Positions 11,343 to 21,779 of a stretch of DNA of 64,000 nt are shown piece by piece. This DNA is from Gnetum montanum. Lineage: Eukaryota > Streptophyta > Gnetopsida > Gnetales > Gnetaceae. The translations under genes were made by a program, and so were the position numbers. Position 1 is the stretch's first letter. Each line of letters starts with the position of its first letter. Below the pieces are notes generated by a model. The model saw only the letters and a list, made by a program, of their open reading frames with translations. It was not told the origin of the DNA and searched no databases. The stretch is from contig MNCI01002152.1 of assembly GCA_015680685.1 (NCBI GenBank), positions 720,817 to 784,816 on the forward strand. The letters are read 5' to 3'.

Positions 11343-11696
11343 ATGTCAGGCACCATGCTGCCATTGTTGTTCCTGCTATTTCTATTGGGAATCTACGATG
11401 GAGGAGGAGGAGCTCTTATGATCGTTGTCTCTTCAATTGAAATAGGAACCACAATCAGAGCTTTGCAGTGGTAGTTCTGGAATTCGAGCAACGACACCTT
11501 CAGTTTCGGGTTTCATCCCATCACCGACTTCCCTAGATTGTTTACTCTCGACATCTCTGCAAACCCTTCCACCAACATTAATGACAACATGCTTTTCTGG
11601 ACCGCTCGAAATACACTCTTCCACATAATTTTCCTTCACAAAAATAGAGGAAGTTGCAGTTTTAGTTACCCTTATCAAGGAAAATTCAACAGCTGA
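11343..11696 (+). pseudogene. Bulb-lectin (G-type lectin receptor-like) gene 5' fragment in the 5' LTR
   Basis: One frame runs from ATG 11343 to TGA 11694 with a single TAG at 11472. It starts with a signal-peptide-like MLPLLFLLFLLGIY. After the stop come SSNDTFSFGFHPITDFPRLF and MLFWTARN, the usual S(P/S)NGxFxFGFxPI ... VWTANR pattern of bulb-type (mannose-binding) lectin domains that begin G-type lectin receptor-like kinases. Only the signal and the first part of the lectin domain are present; no kinase follows. It begins 12 bp after the germin-like stop. The plus-strand frame is the meaningful one; a minus-strand ORF here (11433-11699) is its shadow. Confidence 0.65.
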
Positions 11697-11827
11697 CATC
11701 GAGAGTTCCCAAATAGATTAAAAATATGGAGGTCTTGGCTTTATTTTTTAAAAATTATTATATAGGTTATTGCTTATAAAAGCAATATTTGTAATATTTA
11801 CACATGCCAATGTTAGCATGATTTTTT

Positions 11828-11930
11828 CCTAACTTCATGTATAAGTTACAACTTCCTAACTTGTTGGACAAGTAATATCTCCTAACTTGTTGGGCAAGTT
11901 ATAACTTCCTTACTTGGGAGAGAAGTTAGC
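11828..11930 (+). repeat. 26-27-bp tandem repeats upstream of LTR TATA (copy 1)
   Basis: Four diverged units starting CCTAACTTG or similar at 11828, 11855, 11881 and 11908. They lie directly before the LTR TATA box, where enhancer repeats are common in LTRs. The same repeats occur at about 21780-21880. Confidence 0.7.
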
Positions 11931-11967
11931 TAAGATATTTTGGAATATCTAACTACCTTTTGAACCC

Positions 11968-11977
11968 TATAAAAAGG
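11968..11977 (+). promoter_or_regulatory. LTR promoter TATA box of element A, 5' copy
   Basis: TATAAAAAGG after the repeat array and before a GA-rich stretch that would start R. The same box is at 21920-21929. This is the best candidate start for genomic RNA of the element. Confidence 0.65.
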
Positions 11978-13203
11978 CTTCAGGGATTAGAAGAAGAGGT
12001 CTCACACTACGGGATCACACTCAGGGTCTCACTTGGGGTCTTGGAGGGAAATTGAAAAGAAGACATTGTGAAAGATTGCTTGTAAGATGACTTATTAAAG
12101 ACAACATTTCAGCCTCTTTGTCATAGTCTTGTGAGTTATGTTTATTTTTTATTTTGTTTAAATTATTTAGCTAGTGGTTTAGATAGTATCATGCTTGGCA
12201 AGTAATTTTGGGATTTTTAGATTGCTTTTATTATTCTTGTTGCATGATAGAAAATTTCTATTAAAATTTTGCCATAGAAGAGCTTGTGTTTGAAAGCCTT
12301 AACAGCATTTTAGTAGTGAATTTTATTATTGTGCAATGTATAAGAACTGCTATTGAGATTGTTGTAAGAGAGCCTCTGCATGTAGTCAAGCCGTTGAACG
12401 ATTCAATAGTCAAGAGTGTTCAGAAATCTTTGGTATTTTGACAAGACCAGAATAGCTTCTTTTATCTTTAAAGTGAATCTCCATTGTATTTTAATCAAAA
12501 ATTGGCAAGTCTTTTGAAGGTTCTATTGAATGCAATTTTTGACATCCATTATCTACCCAAAATAAAGTCTGGTACATGATAGTTTACGCAGCAATTTTTT
12601 GGGTAGCATAGTAGGATTATCTTGAAGAAATTGCTTATTTAAGCCTTGGAAGTTTGAACAATTCATAGTTATATAATTTGAGATAGCTTTATTGTGAAGT
12701 GTTTACTCGTATCTTTTTATCTTGTTTAAACATTTGAGATCTTTACACAAATCTTCTTTTTTGTTCTCTTCTTTCTATTTCCATTGATCTCGCTCTATTT
12801 CTAGTTTTCTTGTGGAAGTATCTCTTTCTCTAGGAAAAATTAGAAGTAGATTCGCAGAGTTGTGCTCAAATGTTTTTGCAAAACTTTATTTGTTACAAGT
12901 AGGTATTATAAGGACTGTATAGACTAGGCAATTGAACAAAATAGGAACTCTCAACAACTCACAGTACTTTGCAAAGTTGGCTGAATCTCTTTAAGATAAG
13001 TCATTTATAGTTTTACACACAACCCAATCATTTCATTTTTAACAACAGCATACCGCAATAGCACACACACATACTCACATTAACTACTAAGTCTATTTTG
13101 AGGTATCTGGGCCTTGGTGTTTTTTGAAGACCAACAAGCACCTAAATCCTATTCGAGGACACTCATTGGCGGTGGTGTCCCAAACAGTCGCCAACAGTTC
13201 TTT

Positions 13204-13221
13204 TGGCACTAGAAGGAGGTC
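13204..13221 (+). other. Primer-binding site of element A
   Basis: TGGCACTAGAAGGAGGTC starts 7 bp after the LTR end CCAACA. The TGG start fits priming by a tRNA CCA end. I did not identify the tRNA; it is not the TGGCGCCGTTGCCGGGG type used by the I/D/E family. Confidence 0.5.
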
Positions 13222-13288
13222 TGAAAATTTAGCCTCTAAGTTCTTTGTTACTATAAAGGCTTAAGAAATTAAATACTATTTTCGGTTC

Positions 13289-14519
13289 ATGACCAAGAAG
13301 ATTGATATTTTGAAAAATTTAAAAGTTTCAAAAGATATTCTTGATTTTAAGACTGATTCTTCATCAGAAGAAGAACAAAAGAAAGTTTCTGAATTGGGAA
13401 CAAGTAGTGGAGTGAAAACTAGAAGATCAAGAAGATCACCCATTATCTCTGGTTTGTCAATTCGTAAGAGAAGATCTAGAAAGTCTAAGAGTTCAACATT
13501 TCAAAGGAATAGGATGGCAAATCCTTGGCAAGGAGTTACACCATTAGGATTTCAAAATTACAATGATATTCCTAAGGTAGTTTACAAATATTTGCCTGAG
13601 CCTTTCATTCCTGGAAAAGCTTATTTAGCTGAAGAATATATTCACATGTTTGAGTTAGCTTTAGCTCATGCAAATATTCAACATCAAGATCAAGCTTGTA
13701 GGTTGTTTGTATCAAATCTAAAGGATATGGCTCAGATTTGGTATTCGAACTTACCAAGTAATAGTATTACAAGTTGGGATGACATGAAGAATCTTTTCTT
13801 AGCCCAGTTTGGTAATCAATTAGATCAACAACAACTATACTGTGGGCTGATACAAGCTAAGCAAGGAGTTAAAGAGTTAATTAGAGATTTTAACATCAAG
13901 TTTCAACGAATTTGTGGACTCTTTCAAAGATAATATAGGCCATCAAATGAAATGCTTAAAGAAACTTATCTTAAGGTTGTCAATCCCAACATTTCAATTT
14001 GGTTAAGGAGAACTCCAAATTTAACTACACTAAATGACTACTTTAGTGAAGCTATACAGTTAGAAAAATAGTTGAACTTGAATCCTAAAGAAAATATAGC
14101 AATTCAAAAAAGATAAAAAAGAGTTATGATTCCTATGCAAAGATTTTGCTCAATTTAAAGCTTTACCAGGTCCATATCATGTTAAGATAGAGCAAGAACA
14201 TGAAAGAGTAGGATCTGAAAAAGGACAATTAATGAAAGATATGTCTAACAAAATAGTGAAGCTTGAAAAAGCTTTGGCAAGAGTTAATATCAAGGAAGAA
14301 AGGAAAAATAGAAAGCATAAACATCAAGACACTAAGTTAGTAGAAGATGAGGATGAAAGTGACCTTATTATGTTCAAATTTCTTGATATTGAATTTGATA
14401 ATGAGTTATCTAGTGTTCATTATGCAAGTAAATCTTCTAGCAATGGATCTAGCGATACTTCTTCTCTATCAAGTTCTGAAGAAGATATGTCTTCAGATGA
14501 AGAATGCAATAACAATTAG
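13289..14519 (+). pseudogene. gag of element A (broken)
   Basis: The capsid polyprotein is open from ATG 13289 to TAA 13931 (214 residues). A basic Ser/Arg-rich N-terminal part (about 40-75) precedes the gag core, with LFVSNLKDMAQIWYSNLPS and SWDDMKNLFLAQFGNQLD (about residues 145-180). After the stop the core continues (LKETYLKVVNPNISIWLRR). A second open piece at 14232-14519 is Lys-rich, then very acidic and Ser-rich, and forms the gag C-terminus. I see no CCHC zinc knuckle, which the family often has. The start was chosen as the first Met after the PBS leader. Confidence 0.75.
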
Positions 14520-14559
14520 GAAAATGGATATAATCTTCGATCTAAGGAAAGACTAACTA

Positions 14560-15302
14560 CTTCTAGACCCCTAACTGTTATTACTAATCCATCTACTAAG
14601 AGAAAAGCTTTTGAGCCAAATAGAAGAGATAAGAATAAAGGTAAAGACGATCAAGTAGAGAAAAGCACTTCAAATCAGACTTTTAATAAATGGATAAGGA
14701 AACCAAGCTTTATTGGTGATGAAGAGTATGATTTGATTAAAGACCTTAAACATGTCAAGGCCAATATTAGCTTTTATCAGTTGCTTCAAATAGGAGATCA
14801 GCAAAGAAAGGCTTTAGAGTTCATTAAAGGTAAAAGGAGAGTTACAGAATCAGAGTTAAGTTATGTGTCTAATAATGATGAGAAATTAAAGATCTCATAT
14901 GATAAGGAAGCTCCTTCTTTCCTTTTGAAAATGAAATTAAAGGATAAATACTTACACAATTGTTTGATTGATTTTGGAGCTACGTCTACTATAATGCCAC
15001 TGTCTATATATAAGAAACTTGGTTTGATTCTTGAAAAACCAAATAAAAAGATTGTTCAAGTGGATAAAAGTAGAGTGAAGATTGTGGGTCAATTACCAAA
15101 TGTCCTATTGAAAATTTCTTTTGAACCCCACATCAAAAGTAGAGTAACTATTCAAGTAGCAGATATACTAGATTCACATAGTCTCTTATTGAGTAGAAGT
15201 TGGAGTAAGAATTTCTCAGGTTACATATCAACAGATTTTCTCACATGTGGCTATCCTGGAAAGGAGAACCAAATCAAATATACATCTATAGTGAACCTTT
15301 GA
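14560..15302 (+). pseudogene. Aspartic protease region of element A
   Basis: Protease that would release the pol enzymes. The pre-protease spacer ANISFYQLLQIGDQQRKAL is typical of Tat-like elements. The active-site segment reads CLIDFGATSTIMP, keeping the Asp and Gly with Phe between them. The C-terminal signature reads HSLLLSRSWSKNF where LLLGRDW is usual, so the conserved Gly and Asp are changed. The open stretch covers 14733-15302 and ends in TGA. Pol continues in another frame. Confidence 0.7.
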
Positions 15303-15430
15303 TGATTGATAACATTACTTCAAATGGAAAAAGTAAAATGGTTGAAAAAGGAGCTGTTGAAAACAAAATTTGTACACTCTAAGAAAATTATAGTTCTGAA
15401 AAAGAACACTCAAAGAATGAGGATAAATGA

Positions 15431-16342
15431 GAGTTATACTTTGAAGGTTCATGTAATTCAAAAGGTGCAGGAGTTGGTATAGTTATATTCAGGAATGATT
15501 CACCTAAAATTCTCAAAGCAATTTATCTATCTTTCCCTTGTACTAACAAGAAGGCTGAGTATGAAGCTTTATGTATTGGTATAAGAATAGCTCTAGATAA
15601 AAAGATTAAAGTAATCACTATAAAAGGAGACTCAAGATTAGTTTGTGAACAAGTAAAGGGTAACTGTGTAGTAAAGAGCTCATTCTTAAAACCTTATAAA
15701 CAACTCGCTTGTAAGATGTTAGATCAGTTTCAACATTGTCGAATAGAGCATATAAAAATAATAGAGAATCTTATAATAGATGATTTGGCAAAGGTAGCTT
15801 CAGCATTGGATATGCAAATAATAGAAAGTTACAAAGATGTAATGATTGAAGAAGAACATCAGCCATCAGTACCAGATAATATAAGACATTTACAAGTATT
15901 TAAAGATGATGATCAAGTACTAATATTTATGAAAAACAAACAAGAATTTGAGGGTCAAGTGATACCTGAAACGTCATCAAACTCCAAAGCTAATTTCATT
16001 CCAAAAAGGATGATTAACTTGGAACATGAGTTCAAGAAAAATTTACTTACTGGAAAGGATATACAAAACCCAGATAGTCAAGCTTTCAAGGTAATAAATT
16101 TTGGATTAGACAGGATGCCAAAGATGTTGAATGTTACAAAGGAAAGAGATTTGAGTTTCAAGCAAAACTTGTTAACATGTCTAAAAAATAATTTGGACAA
16201 TTTTGCTTGGTCTTATGATGATTTTAAAGATTTTAGACTAGATTTGATGACACATAAAATTCCTTTAATAGAAGGTTGTAAAATAGTTAAGCAAAAACAA
16301 AGGAAATTCAATCTATCATTTGAACTAGCTATGGAAACCTAA
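15431..16342 (+). pseudogene. Archaeal-type RNase H between protease and RT (element A)
   Basis: A second, extra RNase H (aRNH). It reads LYFEGSCNSKGAGVGIVIF, then CTNKKAEYEALCIGIRIAL, IKGDSRLVCEQVKG and NLIIDDLAKVASAL. This is the order of the four acidic positions in archaeal/type-I RNases H. The first Asp has become Glu; the Glu, second Asp and last Asp remain. The frame is open from 15431 to TAA 16340 and continues in frame, through three stops, into RT. Residues after about 155 form a linker ending in an RT N-terminal segment (NLDNFAWSYDDF). Published Tat elements are known to carry an added aRNH, in many cases after the normal RNase H; here it lies before RT. Confidence 0.75.
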
Positions 16343-17135
16343 ATCAAGAAGTTGTTGCAAGCATGAATCATATATCCAGTATGATATTCAACATGGCTTG
16401 CTAACTTTGTTCCAGTGAGAAAGAAAAATGGTGATATAAGGCTTTGTGTAGAATTTAGAAATCTAAATGATGCCTCAAAAAAGGATAAGTATCCACTTCC
16501 AAGAATTGATGAGATGCTAATTAAAGTCACAAGTTGTCAAGTATATTCTTTCTTGGATGGTTTCTCAAGTTATAATCAAATCGTGGTAGATAAGAATGAT
16601 AGATACAAAATAGCATTTATCACCAAATGGGGAACTTTCGCTTACCAAAGAATGCCATTTGGATTGTCAAATGCTGGAGCTACTTTCCAAAGAGCAATGG
16701 ATTTAGCATTTAAGGATTTATTAGGCAAATTTGTGGTGGTTTATTTGGATGATATGACAATATTCTCAAAAAAAAAAGAAGATCATATTAATCATCTCCA
16801 GCAAGTTTTTGACAGATGTCGTGAGTTTGGTATTTCATTAAATCCTAAGAAGTGTATCTTCGGGGTTAAATTCGGAAGCTTATTAGGCCATGTGATATGT
16901 CAAGAAGGAATTGCCATAGACAATTCCTGAATCCAAGCAGTACAGAATATTGAGCATTCCACAAGTAAGAAATCTCTTAGATCTTTCTTTGGGAAGATAA
17001 ACTTTGTGAAAAAGTTCATCCTCGGGTTTACTGAAATTACCAAACCTTTGATGCATATGCTAAAAAAGGATGTCCAAGTAGAGAAAACACCAGAATCAGA
17101 GAGAGCTTTATCATAAATTAAAAATGCTATACAAG
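16343..17135 (+). pseudogene. Reverse transcriptase of element A
   Basis: Copies element RNA to DNA. In frame with the upstream RNase H apart from stops at 16340, 16364 and 16382. Motifs in order: STWLANFVPVRKKNGDIRLC, FRNLNDASKKDKYPLPRID, GYNQI-like SSYNQIVVDKND, KWGTFAYQRMPFGLSNAGAT and the catalytic VVYLDDMTIFS (about 16733-16765). LGHVICQEGIAID leads to a stop near 16928. The connection region then reads KSLRSFFGKINFVKKFI. The core is remarkably open (16415-16930) compared with the other elements here. Confidence 0.82.
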
Positions 17136-17136
17136 A

Positions 17137-17460
17137 GGCTCCATATTTGGTGAAGCCTAGGTTAAAAGAAGATTTTTGGTTATATTCTTTTGCTTCAAAT
17201 GATTCTATCACTGTCATTTTAACACAAAAAGATGATGAAGGTCAAGATGAACCAATTGGATTTTTAGGGTATCAGTTAAAAAGTTCAGAATTAAATTATT
17301 CAGACTTAGAGAAATAAGCATTTGCAGTCATCAAAGCACTTTAGCATTTTAAATATTATTTGGAAAGTTCATTAGTCCACATTATGCTAATTGAACTTGT
17401 AGTCAAGTGATTCCTAGCCCAAAATGAGATTGGATTAAAAAAAGGAAAATAGCTTATAAA
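17137..17460 (+). pseudogene. Second (original, degenerate) RNase H of element A
   Basis: This occupies the normal position after RT. It reads DFWLYSFASNDSITVILTQ, then GFLGYQLKSSELNYSDLEK, a stop, and AFAVIKAL-stop-HFKYYLE. The first catalytic Asp (usual YCDAS or YTDAS) is absent, being Phe/Ala here. Loss of catalytic residues in the old RNase H after gain of a second one has been described for Tat-lineage elements. Two in-frame stops are visible near 17316 and 17342. Confidence 0.65.
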
Positions 17461-17461
17461 G

Positions 17462-18825
17462 TTGCAAATTTTCAGATTTTCATTGGAAATATGCAAAAAA
17501 ATTAAGGGAATGGGTTTAAACAAGTTAATGGCCAGAGAAAGTGAAGTATGTACACTTGACACCCATGAAGAGAATTGGTATGGTGAAATTCTCAAATTTC
17601 TTAATACAAGAAAAATCCCAAATAATTTAACTACAAGTCAAAAGAGAGCTTTCTTCAAAAGAGCACGAAGATTCGTTGTTAAAGATGGTATATTATATAG
17701 AAATTATTTTTAAGGGGTTTTATTGGAATGTGGTCATAATGACCAAATTAGTTTCATTTTGGAACAATTTCATGATCATTTGAATTTATTTTATGAATCC
17801 CTTAAGTCAACTATGCAACATATACTTCGATATGGATATTACTGGCCTTCCATGTATCAAGACATTAGTTCAAATATTCAAAAATGCTATAAATGTCAAA
17901 TTCATGGGCCCAAGGTTAAGAGGGCTAGAGCACCTTTAAAGGCAGTAGTTGCAGATAGGCCATTTCAGCAATGGGGTTTGAATTTTATTGGTACAATTAA
18001 TCCTTCAAGAGCTGGACACAAGTTTATTCTCACGACTACTGATTATTTCACTAAATGGTTTGAAGCAAAGGCTCTAAGAGGAAGTTCAGCATCAGATGTG
18101 ATTAAGTTTCTAGAAGACCACATTCTAAGTAGATTTGGTCTACCCAAAGTATTAGTGTCAGACAATGGACCCGCCTTCAAATCTGAAGAGTTTATCAAAT
18201 GGGCATCAGAAAAATCTATTTTCTTATTTTCATCATCAAAATATTATCCTCAAGGAAATGGCCTAGCAACATCCACCAATAAAAAGCTCATCGCTTATAT
18301 CAAGAAATCGATGGATGGAAATCTAGGAAATTGGATCAATTATCTACAATCCACATTATGGTCAAATCAAATTAGATTCAAGAGAGCTATTGGGACATCA
18401 CCATATAACTTAGTTTATGGTTTGCCAACAAGAATTACAAATAAAATTGTAAGCTTAGCTTCTGAATTCGTACAAAGATATAGTGAAAAAACTAATAAAG
18501 ATAGAAGTTTCATAACTTTGCTTATTAAAAGAGAAGCTGAAATAGATAAAGCAAGGGATAATTTGTTATAGAATACCTCTCAAGTTAAAAGATGGTTTGA
18601 TAGAAAAGCTTTAAAAATAACTTTCAATATAGGGGACCTTGTCCTATTATGGAATATGAAGAAACCAAATAAGTTTACCCCGACATGGATTGGTCCCTTT
18701 CAAATTACAAAGTAATTATTAGAGGATACTTACAAATTATCAACTTTGGATGACATGAAGTTGCAATTTCCATATAATGTTTTGCATATAAAACATTATT
18801 TGGGACAATTGCATACAACTTGAAG
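17462..18825 (+). pseudogene. Integrase of element A
   Basis: A pre-integrase stretch is open at 17462-17713. The main frame 17723-18571 has the zinc-binding region (FHDHLNLFYESLKS to CYKCQIHG, about residues 16-58) and the catalytic core. The first Asp motif reads WGLNFIG, so Asp is Asn. The second, VLVSDNGPAF, is intact. The third, GNGLATSTNK, has lost its Glu. ALRGSSASDVIKFLEDHI and the GTSPYNLVYG segment are typical. The C-terminal part continues after a stop at 18569 with WIGPFQITK (18690). Two of three catalytic residues are changed, so it is inactive. Confidence 0.82.
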
Positions 18826-18829
18826 ATAT

Positions 18830-19275
18830 CCTTACACAAAAGTAATATATGTATATACTATTAGATATAATATTACTAATATTACTAGGAATATAGTATT
18901 AATTATTATGTTTAATTATGCTATTGGTATATAATTAGATAAGTAGATAGTATATTATAATAGTAAATATATTTAGAATAAATTTATTTAAATTAGAAAA
19001 TAATTTTCCTTCAAGTGAGGCAAGTGGAAGCCTACAAGTGAAATAAGTGGAAGCCTATAAGTGTGGCAAGTGGAAGAGGTGACTCATCCACCACTTAGTG
19101 AGGATTTTAACAAGTTGTCAAAATGCATAAAAAGAGGGAAAATTAGTTGAAGACTCTTGGGGGAAATTTTAAATTTCTAACTACTATAAAAAGAGGATTG
19201 GGTTGCCTAGGATTTCCTCATCTTCCAATTCAAGTTGAGTAGAGAAAGTAAGAGAGAGCTAATTTGAAAGAGAAA
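18830..19275 (+). other. Post-integrase block of element A: AT-rich, direct repeats, TATA
   Basis: AT-rich to about 18990, then direct repeats of a CAAGTGGAAGCCTACAAGTG-like unit (about 19017-19080). TATAAAAAGAGG at 19185-19196 is followed by a GA-rich leader to the ATG at 19276. The TCTAACTAC...TATAAAAAG arrangement resembles the LTR promoter at 11950-11977. This could be a second promoter or a captured promoter; nothing else is recognisable. Confidence 0.45.
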
Positions 19276-19653
19276 ATGGGGTTTGGGAGAACAATGAAAA
19301 ATCCTTTCATTCCTTATGTGATGGGATGTTGCCCTGAACATGTGTTAAAGGCTTACTTGAAAGCTAGAGCATGTGGAGCACCGAAAGAGTGTCCTTTCAT
19401 GGCTTGGTTGTCCGATGAATTTTGATTCCTCACTAGAGGTTTAGAGATAGAGTCAAATGTTCAGGGGCAATATCAAGATTGCACCCAAGAAGAGGAAAGA
19501 GGAGAAGAGCAACCAACCAATCAAGAGTCATGGGAAGAGGCCTTTGTGTCCAAAAAGGAAGATGAAAGACCCAATCGAGAAGAATAGAAGAATTCATCTG
19601 AAAAAGAAAATGAGAAGACTGCTGAAAAAAAAAGTTCAAGTAAATTAAGTTGA
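19276..19653 (+). pseudogene. Extra charged ORF downstream of integrase (element A)
   Basis: One frame of 125 codons from ATG 19276 to TGA 19651, interrupted by TGA at 19423 and TAG near 19587. The first 49 residues are MGFGRTMKNPFIPYVMGCCP... with four Cys. The rest is very rich in Glu, Lys, Asn and Ser. I do not recognise the protein. Some Tat-lineage elements have additional ORFs; an origin by host-gene capture is equally possible because a TATA box and leader precede it. Confidence 0.4.
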
Positions 19654-19974
19654 GAGCTCCACCAAGCCAAAAAATAATAGAACAGCCTTAATCACATTAG
19701 AAATTACCTATGAAACAGTTAGAGAGATGAGGATTCCTACTAGAGTAACCCTCACAGTTCTGTTTCCATCTCAAGAATAATCCATGAATGAAGGACTTGC
19801 TAATGTACAGTTTCTTGTTGTTTTTCTTAGGAATGAGGTTTTTATACCATCAAACCTTATGTTTGATTGGAATTTTCCTCCAAAAAGATTTATGTTCAGC
19901 TGTAAAAATTCAATAAAAGTTTCAGTACGTTTCAGTTTCAAAATGGGGCTTGCATAAATTTCTTTGAGCCTTTT
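19654..19974 (+). other. Non-coding segment before the 3' LTR of element A
   Basis: No recognisable ORF or RNA. It leads into the polypurine tract. Confidence 0.4.
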
Positions 19975-19988
19975 AAAGGGAGCAAAAA
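19975..19988 (+). other. Polypurine tract of element A
   Basis: AAAGGGAGCAAAAA ends directly at the 3' LTR start TGTTGG. It is purine-only apart from one C and would prime plus-strand DNA. Confidence 0.75.
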
Positions 19989-20526
19989 TGTTGGCACATT
20001 TTGGCCATTTCATGGAACAGGTTGCATCTGAGCAGGGAAATAGTTCCAAAGAGAAAATCAGATCTTACTAAAAAGGCTGATTTGAATACTAATTCACTTA
20101 TATTTCCTGCCATAAGGAGGAAACGACAGATATTGGTAATTGTCGTGGATAGTTATAGTCAAGAAGACAAGGGTATAGCCTTTGTGGTTGTGATTAAAGA
20201 ACTGATGGTAGCCGAGGGCTAGCACAAGCACAAATTCTGGGTTACTAGAACTATTTCAGCACCTGCACCCTACAACTTGGCAATAGACAACAACAAAAAA
20301 AATGCTTTCAATTAGGTAGCTAATCTTCGCAAGGAGGCCAAGGTCAAGCACAGTAGGGCAACAACAAAAATGCTTCGCATTAGTTGAGTTAGTGAGAGTT
20401 ATGGGGTTAAGGATGCAAACACTAGGAAAAGAAAAAGCCATCGTTGAACAGGTCAAATGTTTTCATTAGAGTAACACGACCAACGTAATCATATCCATAA
20501 TAAAATTTCATCGCCGTCATCCTTGC

Positions 20527-20534
20527 TATAAAAA
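20527..20534 (+). promoter_or_regulatory. TATA box of the captured germin-like gene, copy 2
   Basis: TATAAAAA 75 bp before the ATG at 20602. The spacing is 11 bp longer than in copy 1 because of a GCCACCATC-containing indel in the leader. Confidence 0.6.
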
Positions 20535-20601
20535 AAACTAGCTTTGCAATACTACTGCTCACCTGAGCAAGCCACCATCAAAAGATAAAAAAAATACAAC
20601 A

Positions 20602-21282
20602 ATGAAGACCGTAATAGCTTTGTTTTTAGCAGTGGCAGTGTTGTTGCTGGCTGCCAAAGCAGTAGACGAGGATCCTTTGCAAGATTTCTGTGTTGCAGAC
20701 AATGCAAACGTCAAGGGCATATTCATAAATGGCGTTCTATGCCTCAATTTCAATACCTCCACCATCGAGGATTTCAAAACATCTACACTGGCAAAGTCCA
20801 GAATGCCCAATGCAACATTTGGGTTCACGGTGACGTTGACAATGGTCATGAATCTACCCGATAGCAACACACAGGGCCTCAGTCTAGCTCTCATCGATTT
20901 CACCCTGGGTGGTATCCTTCCGCCTCATAGTCATCCACAGGCCACCAAGTTCGTGTTTCTGATCCAAGGTAAACCGATTTTGGTGAGATATATGAACACA
21001 AATAACCAGTTGTTGTAGAAGACTTTGAATGTGGATGATATTTTTGTGTTCCCTTGCTAACTCATGCACTTCCTACTAAACCTTGGGCATTACCCGACAT
21101 CGTCCATATCAGTGCTAAATTCACAGAAAATGTTTCAGCCATGGCAATCATCGCTTCTAGCATGGGATCTAAATTTACTAACCATGTACAATGCCTTAAG
21201 CTTTTTGATTTGTACCAGTCACACAACTTCAACCTCCTGTCGTCGTCGTGAGATGAGCATTTCATCCAAAAATCTAGCTTGA
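20602..21282 (+). pseudogene. Germin-like protein gene inside the 3' LTR (broken)
   Basis: Second copy of the captured germin-like gene. It has a signal peptide, then AVDEDPLQDFCVADNANVK, closer to the family pattern than copy 1. Box 1 reads GGILPPHSHPQATKFVF, with the same Glu-to-Lys change at the metal-ligand position. The TAG at 21016 lies at the same codon as in copy 1 (CAG to TAG). Box 2 (DIFVFPC-stop-LMHFLLNLG) has gained its own stop. The frame is broken further on and the end reaches a TGA at 21280. The shared defects show the gene was already dead when this element copy inserted. Confidence 0.85.
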
Positions 21283-21294
21283 CGACACAAGACA

Positions 21295-21648
21295 ATGCCA
21301 GGCACCATGCTGCCATTGTTGTGCCTGCTGTTTCTACTGGGAATCTATGGTAGAGGAGGAGGAGCTCTTATGGTCATTGCCGATTCAATTGAAACAGGAA
21401 CCACAATCAGAGCTTCGCGGCAGTAGTTTAGGAATTCGAGCAGCGACACCTTCAGTTTCGGGTTTCACCCCATCACCGACTTCCCTGGATTGTTTGCTGT
21501 CGGCATCTCCGTAAACCCTTTCTCCAACATTAATGACAGCATGCTCGTCTGGACCACCCAAAATACACTCTTCCGCATAATTTTCCTGCACAAAAATAGA
21601 GGAAGTTGTAGTTTTAGTTACCCTTATCAAGTAAAATTCAATAGCTGA
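21295..21648 (+). pseudogene. Bulb-lectin gene 5' fragment in the 3' LTR
   Basis: Same frame and length as copy 1 (ATG 21295, TAG 21424, TGA 21646). It reads MLPLLCLLFLLGIY, then NSSSDTFSFGFHPITDFPGL and SMLVWTTQN, slightly closer to a bulb-lectin consensus than copy 1. The internal TAG is shared by both LTRs. No sequence from the rest of a lectin receptor-like kinase follows. Confidence 0.65.
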
Positions 21649-21779
21649 CATCGAGAGTTCTCAAATAGATTAAAAATATGGAGGTCTTGGCTTTATTTTT
21701 AAAAAATTATTATATAGGTTATTGCTTATAAAATAAATATTTATAATATTTACATATGCCAATGTTAGCATGATTTTTT

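Larger units (their letters stand above)
10039..13196 (+). repeat. 5' LTR of element A (3158 bp)
   Basis: Aligns end to end with 19989-23148 (3160 bp). Order within it: about 540 bp of U3 with no recognised gene, the germin-like gene with its own TATA, the lectin fragment, a short 26-27-bp tandem repeat, the LTR TATA box (11968-11977), then about 1.2 kb of R/U5 without ORFs. A short frame at 10051-10272 is open in both LTRs but matches nothing I know. The two LTRs differ by scattered base changes, largely transitions, and by an 11-bp indel before the germin-like ATG. Confidence 0.92.

Noticed and set aside
11433-11699. 88-codon minus-strand ORF present in both LTRs
   Set aside because: It lies opposite the lectin-like frame. 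The plus-strand translation matches a known domain pattern while the minus one does not.
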